A stretch of 64,000 nucleotides of DNA, taken from NCBI GenBank assembly GCA_030549495.1, contig JAUIRK010000509.1:990501-1054500 (forward strand). Reading direction: 5' to 3'. The position numbers and the translations under genes were made by a program. The notes under the pieces were generated by a model. That model made no database searches. It was not told where the DNA came from and saw only the letters and a program-made list of their open reading frames with translations. How positions within the stretch are numbered: position 1 is the stretch's first letter; each line of letters starts with the position of its first letter. This stretch comes from Nectonema munidae. Lineage: Eukaryota > Nematomorpha > Nectonematoida > Nectonematidae. Shown here piece by piece: positions 25,001 through 40,000 of the stretch.

Positions 25001-28000
25001 TTCATTCTGCGGTATTTTTAGAAATGAGTAACACTTTCCCATTCGATCCAATAAGTATAAAATATTTTCCCACTGATAAATTTATTTTTTGTCATAATTT
25101 AATTACAATCCATGCAAGTTACTGCTCTTTCAAAACAAGAGTAAATGATGAACTGCCATATGTATTATCGAATTCAAAAATGTTCAATTTGTGAAAAAGT
25201 AATTTCTCATACAGGCCTATCTTTTCAAAATTGAACATGCGCATCAACGAAGAGTTTACTTTTTTCTGTTTAGAATGGTCTGTTAGAACAGTGATAGATG
25301 ATTGGATGCACGATTCTGAGGAAGCCTGCCGAAAATGCAATATATCCTTTCCAAAAAAGTGTACTTCTAAATCTTCTCAAGAAAGAACTCCTTTCTATCG
25401 AACACCATCTTCAAATTTCCAAGGTAATTCAAGGAGGAGTTCCAGAGAAGATGATGACAGACAAAACAAAAATTTGGTAACCTTAATTGATTCTTAAGTT
25501 TAGTTAACTCTAATTCTCTTTATCGAACATTGCTTTAAAAGTGATCTATTTGATCTGAATAACATATGGGTTTGAGCACTTTTCCAAAAAGTTCGCCTCT
25601 TACATCCACAATTTTTGTTTTGAGCAAGATTTAATACTTGAATATAATCTAACAATTCTTTCCACTGCTGTGTTTATTTTTGTTCTTAAATTTAAATTCA
25701 TTTCCCTTTCACAACCATTTTAAAACGTGTCATCAAATTCTCCTTATTAAAATTTGAATAAATTCGTTTCACAAATCTACTTCACAGAAAACCTTACATC
25801 TCATTGAGTGTCTTTCTGATCTTGTTCTACAGTTTACTTAATTTTGACAATTATTCTGTCTTTTCTACAGAATCCCTGGCCATTTTATTATTTACCTTAA
25901 AATACTCTGAAAATTTTTATTTTTAAGGCGAATTTTTAAGACAGATTTTTTACAGTTCTGGCTTAAAATCCACTTTCAAGAATACAAATAACTTTCCTTT
26001 TTTATATCTCTTATTCAGAAGTTATTCTAGAATATTTATTTCCAGGTAAACAGACGTCTTTATGAAATTTATATCAATATCCATTCTTCGTACTTGAATT
26101 TGACATTTTGGAATTAGCTTTGAGGAAATTGTCTGCAATTTCTGATATCGGATTCAAAGCTACCTAGCTTTTTATTTAAAATATTCATAATAATCATTGC
26201 ACAGAAATATATATCAATTCGTTAACCATTCCTTACTTTTTGTCTTTTATATAGTATAATTGTACAAATAAAAAAAAGCAATATGGTATATCTTTTATTG
26301 ATTTCTGGTGTCATCAATAGGTAAATTTATGTGTGCTAATTTTGTTTCATATTTTTAATTAAAAGTGTTTATCAGCTACTTGTGAATACAAGTCTGTTCC
26401 ACCATATTGATATCAATTTGTTCATGCATCATTCATAAATAGCAGCTTCAAGTGAAGTCTGTTCACTTGAGCTTTAACTACTTCCATCTTTTCCTTTGTG
26501 ATACCATAGTTTGTTTTTTTGATTAAATTAATCTAAACAAATTATATCCCCAACGTAAAGCGTGATATATTTTTTTATCGTAGACTGCATTTATATATAT
26601 GTGCTATATATATAAGCTAATGAAGCACACACACAGACACAAAGGCGCAGATATGTTATATTAAACAAAGAAAAAGTAATCGATAAGTTGAAATTATTTA
26701 CGACTTCTTTACCACCGATACTACTCATCGCTAAGTAAAAAATGTTTCAAATTAATTTGAGAACTTCTTTCCAAAACGACGCTTTTGAGTGCTTTCTCGT
26801 GTAGGAAAGATAAGTTTAATTTTATAAAGAAATTTAGTTGCAGACATAGTTAAGATAGAATCTTCTGTTCCCATACACTAAGTTTTTTAAAATAGTAGAT
26901 CATTCAATTTTGTACACCTGATTTCTTCAGACAAACAGTTGAATATAAATAAATTATCGAAGTAGATTTCTTTAATGAAGAGCACACAAGACAAAGTAGT
27001 TAATTATGTATATATATACTCGATTATTATTATTATTATGCTTCATCATCAAAAACGATATCAATCAAGAATCAATTAATTATTATGGAATATTTTTTCA
27101 ATTTCAAATTTATTCATAACTTACCGGTATTAAAAGTTTTCGAAAATGTGCCGATAAACGTATTTTCTGTAATTTGTCACATCTAGTTATAACCGAGAAA
27201 ACAATACCAAAAATCCTACTTTTACATTTTTATATGTATTAAGGGTTTAACTCTGAGTGAAGAGACCTTATTTGAAAAATGTGGACTCAACAGAGTGCGT
27301 GAAATGAAAGATATTTAAAGTCACATCAATTTACATTTGTTTTAAATCATTTAAATGTCATCTTTACTTTTTGTCTACCCACGTGTGTCTTTTAATCTCA
27401 GAAAAAAATTCTTGGATTCTCTGGGAAATCAAGTAAACTATTAAAAGTTATCTTGCAACAAGTAGTAATCCATGTTGAACAGGATCAAAGCCAGAAGAAT
27501 GTGCAATATATTTTATAAAATTCTATTTTAGATTTAGTCATATAGACAAAATGATAGCGAATTCATCTACCTAGATCATTTCCCAGATAAATCGGGTTTA
27601 CTGTAAATTCATCGGTAGTTGCATTCATCAGCAATCACACATAAATACAAAAATTCGTCATTTTTAAAATTTAATTAAAAATTGAAAGTACTAGAGAGAT
27701 ACGTTATGAGCTTTTCAAAGTTCTTTCCAACTTGCTGCATTCCTAGAGCACAATCTTTTTTTCTTTGAACAAAAGATGCAACACCCGATAGAAGCTCTTC
27801 GACTTTTACTTCAAATCTATCATGCTCTTTTTTTAACAACTTTATAATTTCCAATTAAAGAGTTAAAAGCATTATTGGTTGAGAAAGAAGCTTCTTTAGC
27901 TGATTCATAACAATTTTAAGCTTCTATGTTATAGAGGGAAGCTGTCTAAAATGTGATGACTTGGTCCTGAAATCCAAGTTATCTTCTACATAGTCTAAAA

Positions 28001-31000
28001 CTGGTTGAGCATATTCTAAAAAATTAACATGTTCGTATAAATGTTCAAAATATTCAATAACATTTGAAGGAGGAACAAAGTTCATATTTTTGTAACAAAT
28101 CATGACTTTGAATAGAACGAAAAACAACTACTATTTCCAAATTGTATTACGAAAAACTTTTTTAATAACTCCATTGACGGCGGCTTTTTGAAAATTCAGT
28201 AATATTATTTCTGGTGATAAAGTCAAATCTAATAATTCTATTTCTGAAAATAATTTTTCATAACTTGCTTCATTTCTTTACACATTACAAGCATATAAAA
28301 AGAAAATGTTTTTCCATTGATTATTATAATAGGGTGAACAAAATGGGACATTTTTAAATGTAGCATCTACGAACCAATTTTTGTTGTTAGAAAGATCATT
28401 AAGATTTTTTCTCTTGAAAATATTTTTGTCTTATGCACATCTTCACTTTCATGCGAAAGAAAACGTTCGTTTGGGTACGTTACCTTATACTTGGGTGAAA
28501 TTCGAAGTTCGGATAAATTCAATGAATTGACAGGAGCACATCATCTTGATTTTTTTTCGTTAAGGAAAGAGTAGGCACACTTCACAAACTTGAGTCAAAA
28601 TAAAGTGTCGCTTTACTTTTGACAAATTTTCAACTTTTTTGCTTCCATTCTAGCACATTTCTTTTAATGATAATTGCATCTTCTTCAGTATAAGTTCTTG
28701 TTCTGCAACTGGTAGGAAAATAATAATCACATTTCAAAAATGTATTTCAGCAATTATGTTTCCTGTAGTACCTTCTATAGATATACGAAGAGTGAAAAGT
28801 ATCCACCAGGCTAACTCTTCTCTGCAAACCACGTCGTTCATGCATTACGTACGATATAAAATCAATGCCACTTATTTTGCATTTTTCTGGTGTTAACTGT
28901 TTCTTGCCCGCAAAAGAGCCATCGGTGGCAGGATCTGGTCATCCTCATCATATTCCCCATCGTGACATGCTTTCTATTATGCTAGTTTATCCTTCACTCT
29001 GATGCAATAGGGACCATAAAAATCACGATGTATCCACTCAGATGGCTCCACCTTTATTAACACTAGGAAAAGAAACTTTTTTGTACCTAAAAATGTCATT
29101 CGGTTGTATACGACCCAAACGAAAAAGTTGGCAAAAAAACGAAGAACTTTAAAAGTTTAATATAAAATACATGTAAAAGTTTATTTTACTTAAAAAAATA
29201 AATATGTAATATTTTATTTACCACAAATAATCCAAATCTTTTTGTTTTTCAGACTTTATCTTAGCGGTCCAATAAAACCCCTGAGGACCGTTGATGTAAA
29301 ACGTTTAATTATCAATTTACAATTTTTTTAAAATTTAAATCCAATGCTCAAATATATTTAATGTTTAAAAATGTTTCCCTTTCAAAGCATTCTTTCTAAC
29401 TAAAAGAAGCCTTTGAAAAAATAGGAGTTCCATGCGACACCATGGCTTTCGTCGTGTTAAAGCTAATCTGAACAAACAAACACTCTGAAATTAACTGGAT
29501 AAACTTTTCTTTCAATTTGAGAAATTTACTTTTAAAGCAAGAAGCCTTCATTTTTTCCTATTTTCTTTTTTACGCACAGTGAATGATGATGTTGTCACAC
29601 TCATAATAATGTCTAGTCATGAAGGCAAAGAAGTCAATTTTTGTTTAAACTCGAAAAACATGCTATCATTGATGATTATATATCAATTTTATGTTTTATG
29701 TAAGTTGGTTTTAAACGCCAAAGTCAAACTAAAAAATAAATCTTTCCAAAAAAGCACATTTTATACGATTAGATATATAGAATATATTTGTGTCCATAAT
29801 TTTTTTGAATTTATTTTCATAGGCCAGTTTTTAAAAATTGTCCGAATCCAATTCTTTTGCTGATATCTTCTCAGAAGCAGTCAAAAACATAGTCAAGCTC
29901 TTAAAACTTCTAATAAACACTTCAAAACGCCCAGAACTTAGTTATATAGGTATGCAAAATAATAAGATAAACTGTAGAACTAGATTATTAAATGAGTTAT
30001 ATTCAAAGGTAAACATTTTTAACATTTAAAAGAAAGATTTAATCCCTGTGTTCTCGGAAAATTTTTATCAAAAAGGAACACCTAAGAGGAGGTTAGAGTA
30101 ATTTATCCTTGTCTAATTTTACTCACACAAGATTTTATCCTTTCTTATGCAAAGCCTATTTTAATTCTCGTTAAAATGTCTAATATATTTATTATATTCT
30201 TCTGGATCAGATTTATACTCATGACTTCACCTGCTTCTTATTAACAAGACTCTTCGGAGAAAATACTAAATATGCTTAAGGCTTTTTCCTTTTTTTAGTG
30301 TTCGATTTGCTTTGTTGGAGCTCCGTTTGAAATTGCCAAAAAATATCTCAACTGTACTCACTTTTTTTGTCAAGAGTGCTGGCAAACGTAAATTAACCAT
30401 TTTTTTCTCCTTTTTCTACGCCATTTTACTTCCGCCTTTATTGCATGAAACTTTCAACCAATTATTATTTGTAATCTCGTGACTTCAGACCGTGCAGGAA
30501 TTTTTGATGCGCTTTTTTTTAAAATAACCTAACGCGCAACTTCGTACCTCCACTGGCGGATATCTTGTTATCATCACCATACCAGTGGCGATCAATCCGC
30601 TTTGGTTGGGACCAGGAGAGATGTGTGTGTATGCATATGTGTCGATAGCTGATGCAGTATGATAGCAGATGCTGTAGCATATGTGTCGATAGTTGATTTG
30701 AGGAGGTGTTTTTTCATTCTGAGAGCCAAAGATCGAGGGGTTTGAGATGTGTAGCTATGCTTGGACACTTGAATAGGTGTTCTGTGTTGTGGGTATGTTT
30801 TCAGAGAGGGCACTGAGGTGAGGGGTGTGTTTTGGGGCTGATTTTGTGTAGATATTCGAAGACGATCTTAATTGGGCGAGACATGTGTGTAATATAATTT
30901 TATTGTTTTTGTTGTTGAATAATGTGCTTTACATGTGTTTGGGGGTAGTGTAGAGGAGAATCCATGGTGATGTGTGGTTTTACGTATGTACGCTTCTATG

Positions 31001-34000
31001 TTGTGGAGAGTGATTTCTGCAAGTCCAATTAGTGTTGTAAGATTTGAGTAGTATGTTTGAGCATTTTAGATGAACCCAGTGTGTCAATGTTTGGTTACAT
31101 TTAATGCTGCATGTACTTTTGCATATACATGTGTTGCAAATTGAGAAGATGATGGATTTATTGCTGTTTTCCCCCAAAAGAATTAGCCAGGCTAGGAAGG
31201 GAGTGGGGTGAAAGTCTGGCCCAACCAAAAAAAACTTCTGCTGTCACTGAACTTGCCAACGGAGGAATTGTTGTCGAGATTTGCATCTTCGGAGTGTAGA
31301 TGTCGTTCCAAATCGATTCTTCTCGTTGTTGTAGCTGCGGTTTTTGCCATAATCCAAAATATATCTCGGATGGAAGATCTACGCTATGATTAACTATCAT
31401 CTTTATTTAACATCAATTTTGTTAAGCTGGTAAATATTTTTTTTCCATTTCGATGATATAACCTTGAAGGTTTCTTTTGTGCTCGTTTGGGAAGCACTGA
31501 CATTTTCATCTTTGGCGTTTTACTGATGAGTTATTTCTTGCAAAAGTCGTCAAAACCACAAAAATTTCTATTTTTTGTAGATTTGCTGAACTTAGTCCTT
31601 GAAAAAGGTGTGTGGAATTTCTGAGACCTAGCCAATCACAGGAAGTGTTTACGCTTTTATTGGATAGAGCTTTTCCAAGTCCAAGTTAAATTTTCACCAC
31701 AAACAGAACTTTTTTTTAGAAATTCCTATGTAACGTCCGTAAGATCCCCCTTTCCTCTTAATTGGCTTTTCATTCCACAATTATTATTGGGTTGTTAGAG
31801 AACACTTGAAAAGGTTTATTCCTGTTCTTATTGGATCGCTCTAGATGAAAACTCATTGACAGTAAAATGATTGCGTACTTTTTCCATTTGTTTAACGGGT
31901 AAATATTTTTGCGAGTTGCCCTTGTGAAAGTGTATGCGTAGGTTTCGTAATGACTGTAGTTATTGTGTTATGAGTTGAAAGCTGTCAAATTAATATTAAA
32001 TTCATGCGCGCGTTCATCATACTTCAAATGATCTCTGTTTAACTGTGCAATGTTGCATGCATCTCAACCGTAGGTTCGTTTGATTCTAGAATTGATCAGT
32101 ACCTTGATACATGCAATATTCAATAAAAAATCACGGTTTTAGTTTGTATACAAAGGCGATTAGTTTCCCACGAATTATTGCTAGCCTCCATCCCAAGATA
32201 CTTTCATCATTTGGTAGATTAATTCTCAACCAAACATTCCATTTTGCTGAACATATCATTGTAATTTCAATGTACGTATCTGAATGAATCTAATTCTCTG
32301 CACTATTTCTCTACCATATCTTTTCGTATATCGTCATTATTGCTTCAACAAAAATTGATTACTGTTATTACTGTTGAGCTATTGTCTTACTATCCGTAAA
32401 CATTTCAAAAATTCAACACATTCCATTCCTAGATATTGATCAAATTTTGTTCTAATCAAAAGATTAACTTTTGAAAATATCCTCTTTTATCCAAAGGTAA
32501 GTCGTCTATCTTTCCTTTACTATCTTCGTTGGCAAAGTCTTCATCAGTTATATCGAATTCTAGAAGTTAAATATAAATTTCAAATCTTTGATCAAATCAG
32601 TTAATCCACGGTTGCTTACCGTTTTTTTGGCTCAGGCCACACCTAGAAAAAAATGTGATCTTGGACCGCATTTATTTTATTCTTACTAATTTACTATTCT
32701 GCCGTTAGAAACAAAGAAAAATGAATTATACATCCCTAAAATTTGTAATATTTTAGATATAAAGCATGAACATTTATCATGAATTCAGTTTAAATGTGTC
32801 AATTAGAGAAGTGACAGAAATCTAAGTCTTACTTTATATTGCTTTAATTCAGGGGATGCAAAAATGCACAATGTTCCAAGTGACAATTAACTCTAGCATT
32901 TTACTTCAAGGAATTGAAAATATTATTACGAGGAAGCGTGCAAACGTTGCAACGAAGTATCAAAGTGCGTTTTTTTGTTTAGGTATTTAACGCTTAAGAT
33001 AGAAAGCCGGCATTTAAACAGCATTCTTTGCCCTTACTCAGACTGTCACGCACGCATATCGCTCGATTTCATAGAAAAAGTTGTGACAAAAGACGTTCTT
33101 CTCAAATTCTCTCAATACGATTTAGAAGTAGTTTATTCTCTTATCTATTCGCAACAAGTTGCCTGCCTTCTTTACATGTCTGCATTTATCTAGGCTTTCG
33201 TTGAAACGAATCCAATGTTTAAGTGGTGTCCCTTCCCGGACTGCAAAAGAGCGGTGAAGCTCGACCAAGAATACGATGACATGACTCGCGTCCCCTTCAA
33301 ACCATTGAATAAATCCAATATCTTCTTCGGTGAGATATTTCCCTTATTTCTTCATTTTTGTAAATTTTTAAATTTTAACTCTTTATAAACATATCATTTG
33401 GTTTTTTCTTTCCTACACTCGTCTTTCTCCTCTTCTCTCTTATGTTCTTTTGAAGTCTGAAGATGCTTTGAAGCGGCTCAATATTAGAAATTGTTGCTCC
33501 TTATCTATAATATAAATTAAGGAATTAGATGTTTATATATATGTATCACTAATCAATATCTGACAATCAGTGGCGGATCCAGAAATTTCTTATAGGGGGG
33601 CGAAATCTATTTAATTTTTTTGCAATTTTGCTAAAAGTCTCCAAAGAATACAACAGCTGTATTATGTGTTTTAGAATCACTAATTACCTATGTTTTCATA
33701 TTTTTAACATTATTTTGCCATGAATAAATTGCAAAAATTTATTTTTTATACATGTAAGGTTATAAGGGTAATTTTCGAAGCCTTTTTTCATAGGGGGCGG
33801 GGCTAGACCCATGAGGCCTCCCCCTTGGATCCGCCACTGCTGTCAATTAACCCAAAGCACAAAAGAACACTGATTATTACCAATTTTGAATGAATTTTGT
33901 CTTTATTCCATATTTAATAAAGTTTTTTAGATTTAAAAAATTAAAATTTTTTGGGACATCTTAAAAAGTATAAAGTCTAAAAAATTAAATTTGTAGTTTA

Positions 34001-37000
34001 TATTTCTTTTTATAAGTTATTTACTCAAAAAAAATTTCGTTATTTCAATCTCAGCCGGAAGAATTGTTTCAAGGGGCCTGGTTGCTGTAGCCCTCCTCTT
34101 GCTACGGCTCTACTGAATATTTCTTGCCGATATGAGTTAATGGATAGATGAAATTAGCGACTGTGAGATATGACCTTTTAACTAATGCTCGTGCTGCATT
34201 TCCTAGATTTTTTAAAATATGCTTAAACCTCCATTATTAAACAAATACACGCAAGCAATGAATGCATGTTCAAAGTCTCGATTTATTATTTTATTTAAAC
34301 GAAAGTAAGCTTGTTTATAGTCAACCCTTCTGTATAACGACACTCGTTTTTTAATTTTGTTGTGGATTGGAATAAGATTTTAATTTTGGATTAGAGCGTC
34401 CCTTTGTTGCTACCTCTCACAGCGTGCAGTGTGGACAGGAAGATCATTCGTTCTGCTGGGACTGCCTGTCGGAAGGCCACGAACCATGCGGCTGCAAGGC
34501 ATGGCAGACGTGGAGCGAGAGAATCGCGAAAGTGAAATGCGAAGAGATCCAACAACGCATCGAAGAAAGTGAGAACAACGCCTCCTCCTTCTGGCTCATG
34601 TCGCACAGCAAGTCTTGTCCGAACTGCAACTCACGCATACAAAAGACCGAAGGCTGCAACCACATCAAGTGCTACAAATGTAAAACTTGCCTATCTTTAT
34701 ATACCCGGCAAGGCATGAGTGAAGAAACAAGACCACCCTATCGATATAATATCCCTTGGTGCTATATGCGGTGACCCATCATCGCTTGACGCGACATTCA
34801 CATGCATTGAGTTCAAATCCCAGTCGGGGCAAATATAAATTAACGCCACACTAACATACTGTGTTCCTACTAGAGTACCTTAAGGAGGGAGATTCCTTAC
34901 CCGCATCCACGTTTTTCTGCATCCCCAAAAAATTTAGTCGTGTACTTGCCTCAACTTTTACCCGCACTTACCAAAAATCTTCCGTTTAAATATATTAAAT
35001 TTTAGTTGCGTATTATCTTCTTCGTTTATTGAAATTTAATTTAAATTAAAAAATTTAAAAGTAAATAATAATATAAACATACATAAAATTTATCCTTAGT
35101 TTCGTTATTTGTTAATTCATCAATAAATCATTGAACACTAGAAAGGGTTTCAAGGGTGCCTATCTTTCATTCACTATCATCTAAGTGTCTTAGAAGTAAG
35201 AAACGAGCTTTTCACCAAAATAAAAAACGGTCTTGTCTCTTATCAAAATTGAGTAGCGATGCCCTTGTTCTCTATTTTCCTTTTTTGTAGGCAAGTACAA
35301 CTTTTGCTGGGTTTGCTTGGACTCCTGGAAAAAGCACAACAACAAGACCGGAGGCTACTTCAAGTGCACTCGTTTCGAGGTGATTGACAAGGCGGAAAAA
35401 CAGACCGCGCTCAGTAACGATAACCGCAAAGAATGCGATGAACTCATCAACGAAATGAATAAGTTTGTTGCGACCTATAAAGTGTAACTTTTCTCTCCTC
35501 ATTTATCATGTCTTTGATGGAGGCCTGCATCGCGATGCCAAGGTCATCCTTTTTTTGTAGCATCACGCGGTTTGATGCTCAATAATTTCTCATAATCTTT
35601 CTTTTATACAAATATGATTAGTTATCAACAGTTGTGACATACGGTAGTATACATTACGTTTCGAAATTAAGGGTAAAGCTCCTTACTTGAGTGATAACAT
35701 ATCCCAACTAATAAGCTCAGTAATTAAATCTACTTATGCAAATGATTGATCCTTAATTAATTAAACTGTTTCTGGTATTTTAAAATTGAAAACTTTTCAT
35801 GATCTGAAATGCGTTTTTCATCGATAGAAGCACAATTATTTCAAGAAGAGGAAAAAATTATTTTTGTATTTTGCTTTAAATATATGAAATCAAATGTTTA
35901 CCGAATTAACCGCATTTTATCTAGTGATATCACTATTTATTCACAAAAATACCAGCATAATGACATAGAAAATGAATCTCACCACAAATTAGCTGACGGT
36001 AAATGGTGGGTGCACTTTAGATTAATTTAGTAGGTATGGATAAGTTTACATTTAAATAATGAAAAAGACCGTTGGCGTTAAGTCACTTATGAAAGATGTT
36101 GATTTATTAAATAAAGTAATTGTAGTATTTATATAAAAAAAATAGGGCAGTTAGAATTTAATTTCAAGTTTCTATATTTGACATGGCTTTGGTGGGTTTG
36201 ATTCATTTTCATTAAAAAAATAAATCACAGCCCCACATTTAACGGCAATTTACTTGGTTGTTTCGCGTTTGAATTTTATAAAAAATATTGAACCCCTCCA
36301 CGTGGAATCAAAATTCGCCCGTCAAGAATACGGTTAAACTAGGCTATTTATGTCTACATATGTTAAATAGAGTACAAGCAAAGATTTGTTTCTTAACTGC
36401 AATTAAGATTGAAACAAAACGAAAGCTTGCTTGCAGAGGAAAAACTCTTCAAGATGAACCTGATGGAAAAAGTTGCTTCTGTCCTCAAGTCTTTCAAGCA
36501 TAAGGAGGCGAGTGCTTGCCAGTGCCGAAAGTTGCCGAAAGAAGGGGCGAGCGCCAGATGCTACTCGAACATCGAAAGCGAGCTGACCCGATTCCTTCTG
36601 AGTTCGCACTGCGAGCTCATCACTTCACGAAAGTTCCTGATTGGCAGCTGCATCTTCGCCCACTACATGCCCAATGACATCTACAACAACGCCATTTTCC
36701 AATTTATGCACGTAAGCCACACCTCCCTCATTCCAAACACAAGAGTTGATCTATTCACGAAAAATCCACTTTACAATAAAATTCCTTATATGACCAAATT
36801 CGCAAGGACATAATCTCGCGCCGAGCTGAATTTTTGTTCCTTATTTTTATTTAGTTATTGCGTTAGTAAAATAGAGTGCGAAGAGTTTTCTTGTTTAAGG
36901 CCAAGTTGTTGGCATGCTCTTCAAAGAGAAATAGAGATGCCGCCGTGATGAAGTATCTTAGAGGATTGTCGTTTGCGGAAACAAAAAGTGTTATGGTGGA

Positions 37001-40000
37001 AAGATTACTATCATTAGAAACATGATAAACGAAAAATGAAAGATGACGGAAAATTGAGATTGAAAACACAGAAGTATAGTTCGTTTGAAGTTAGGTATAC
37101 AATAAATGAACAGTGCAGTACATTTTAAAATAGAAAGGGTTAATGCTACTCTTATATTAAAATATTTTAGCTTTTACAAAATATTCCGACTATAATTTTA
37201 AGAGAAGTAAAAACCTAATATTGACAAATACAAATCCTTCTCCTTTCCAAGATTTCCTTTTTTTTGTAACAAATTTTTTTCTTCCTTTTTAGAGTGAAAT
37301 GGATAATTGCGTATCCAACCTTCATAACATGATATGCAAGCAGTGGATCAGTGTCTCGCTCGACAAAATTGTTCAAATGACTCTTCTCCTTAAAAGAAAA
37401 AGGTCCATTCTTTCAAATACTTTCACTACACCCACGAACGAATGCATTCATGTATTCTTCTAGTCGGTTGTTTGTGGGATGCAGTTGCAATGATGATAAG
37501 ACAAAAATTGCAGTATGAACTAGCGTTTTATTTGCGCTTTAGAGTCATGTAGTTTCTTCTTAAAGATTTCAAATATTTATTGATCTTCTTATGACTTTAT
37601 TGGTTAACTCGATTGATAGCTTGCAGATTGTGATTTAATGTAAGAAAATGATCACTTCAACCATGAAAAATGTGTAAAAAGAGAGATATACATATAGTTG
37701 GAGGAACACACTGAAAACCTTATTTATCTAATTATTTCTAATAATCTTATTTATCTTTATTAATAATGAGTGGTATAGGCAATGAACAGTGGAGAGAAGT
37801 TGCAGCAAAGTGATGTAAAAATCATATCATTGAATAAAAATCAATTCGTAGATGTAAAAGATTAAACGATACAAAAAAATAATAATATGCCAACAACATT
37901 GATATAATGTAGTAATATAACACAAATGTACATATGATTATATGGGGTATGGAAAGAATACTCGACAGATATTAAAGTGATAATATGACTGTATACAGGG
38001 ACGTTCAGTCGCTTTCTACGACGTTTTAAGAATATCGCTATTGTGACACTGCCTTTCAACATGAAAATTTGGAAGGAACTTCCTGAATTACATTTTTTAA
38101 ATTTGTTTATTCGTGGATAAATTTATGTTTACAGAAAGCAATGATATGTGGAGCCATAAACTTTTCAAAGAAAATTAAATTTTTTGAGTAAAATTTAAAA
38201 TGCTCCATTTGCATCGATTTTTTTAACGAACAAAAATCTTTTGGAGAAACGCAAAAAAAGCGTTTTATTGCCATTTTCTTCCTTCGATGTCTACAACTAT
38301 AATAATAATAATCTAACAATCCTGAATGAATGTATGTAGCAATTTGATAAAAAAAAGTTCTAGATTGAAACGGTATTGAAACAGTTCGGACATGTGCAAG
38401 ATCGGAGAAAGAAGTGATTACCCCATATCTCTTAATATAAGGCGACCTTTTTTCATTGAAATCTAACATGAAATTATTACTTTGACATACAGGGGAGCCC
38501 CTATACAATAGATGCATGTGATCGGTATTTCACCGAATTTTAAGATTAGAGATCCTACGAGAACGCACAAAATATGTTCTACTTCATCCAGTCCCTTCAC
38601 CACGCACCCTCATGGTTATCCTCATGAATCGCAAATATCCATGAAATCCCAGTTTTGACTTCTGAAGGAACAGAACTCTTCAGAAATGGAACATCATTCA
38701 ATTGTGCCGTTGTGTGTCTGCACTGATAAAGTGAAAACCCAGAAACTATTTCAAAGGAAAATTTTTGAGTGGTATTGTGGGTCCATCTAAATGAGAAGGC
38801 GTGGATGTATATAAAGACGCTATGTTGTGCCGTTAGAACATTTTTAACTTCGTTATGGTCCGACATCAACGCACAATCTACTGAACCAGAAAAGAAGCAC
38901 CAATCCGTATATGACGTGGTTAGAAGAAGAAAGAAAGAGAATGCTAAATGGCCTCTATAGACTTAACATTCACAACTCTGTCATTTTTATAGTGAAATTG
39001 ATCAGTTCTCTTCTATCAGTCGATATATTTGTCCCTTAAAATTATCAAGGTAGATGATTAGGAACCGAAGTATTTTACCATAGTCCGAAAATCAATGATA
39101 ACATGTCCCAACTACAGTGCGCTTAAAAATCACGTCACAGCATATTTGAAATCAATAAATTAGAACTTGGAAGAACTCAAACTCAATAACTGTTATGGCG
39201 TAAGGAGTAGTGGAAATAGACTTTATTGAAAGACGTAAGGAGTAGTGGAAATAGACTTTATTGAAAGAACAGTAACACGTAAAAAGGTAACCTTTAACGG
39301 TACAAAGATGACATATACAACGTGAACTATATATATATATATACAAAAACATTTAGTGGTGCTACAGGAGGTATTTACAAAGTATGTGAAAGCATGCTAA
39401 ACAGTCAGTGATACTCAAGGATAATTGTAACTTGTGAAAACACTTATTACAAATCATGGAATTAAGGATTTGGTTCAAGGTGGGTGCATTAATGTTTCTT
39501 TTTTAGGTTTGAGTTTCTGGCAACTTTGTCAAAGGGAATTTTACCGCCTGAAACACCAAAAGCTTTGCGCAAATTCAGAAAAAAGTTCTTTCCAAACATC
39601 ATTGACTTGGACATGAAGGTGGGTATATGTATTTTTTCTTATCAATTTTTCCTCTAACAAAAGTTTTACAAGAATTTAGAAAGACACGGATAAATTGCAG
39701 GTGTCCTTTTTTCAAAAAAAATTTCGTCTTAACGCGTATCCAATATGATATCAGTAAAAACGAATAAATATGCTGTTATAAAATGATAATTTCTTTTAAA
39801 CAAATAGTGGTGAATTAGGATTTTTCCTGTCTACGACTGGCAAGTAGCTTATCACGCGCTCCAGTATAAAGACATTCACTACAATCAGTTTGTTGTATTG
39901 CTAATATTAAATATTGCGCTAAAAATTTTGGATCAAGCAAAGACGAAAGTGGACTAAATTTAATCAAAAAATTTTAAAAATATTTATCACAATAAAATGC

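Noticed and set aside
34755-34835. A tRNA gene
   Set aside because: Only the B-box side is convincing. The A box, anticodon stem and acceptor stem cannot be paired, so it is listed as a SINE-like remnant.
35969-35998. Microexon candidate near the same region
   Set aside because: No phase combination keeps the frame, and the human protein needs no extra residues there.
35809-36030. An extra ANKIB1 exon between exons 9 and 10 (NESHHKLADG segment with AG and GT borders)
   Set aside because: Its entry and exit phases do not fit exon 9 or exon 10, while exon 9 and exon 10 join directly in phase 2 with the second donor.
38107-38517. 136-codon minus-strand frame as a gene
   Set aside because: No recognisable domain or family match, and it lies in an intron with ordinary AT-rich composition. 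Length alone is not enough in this window.
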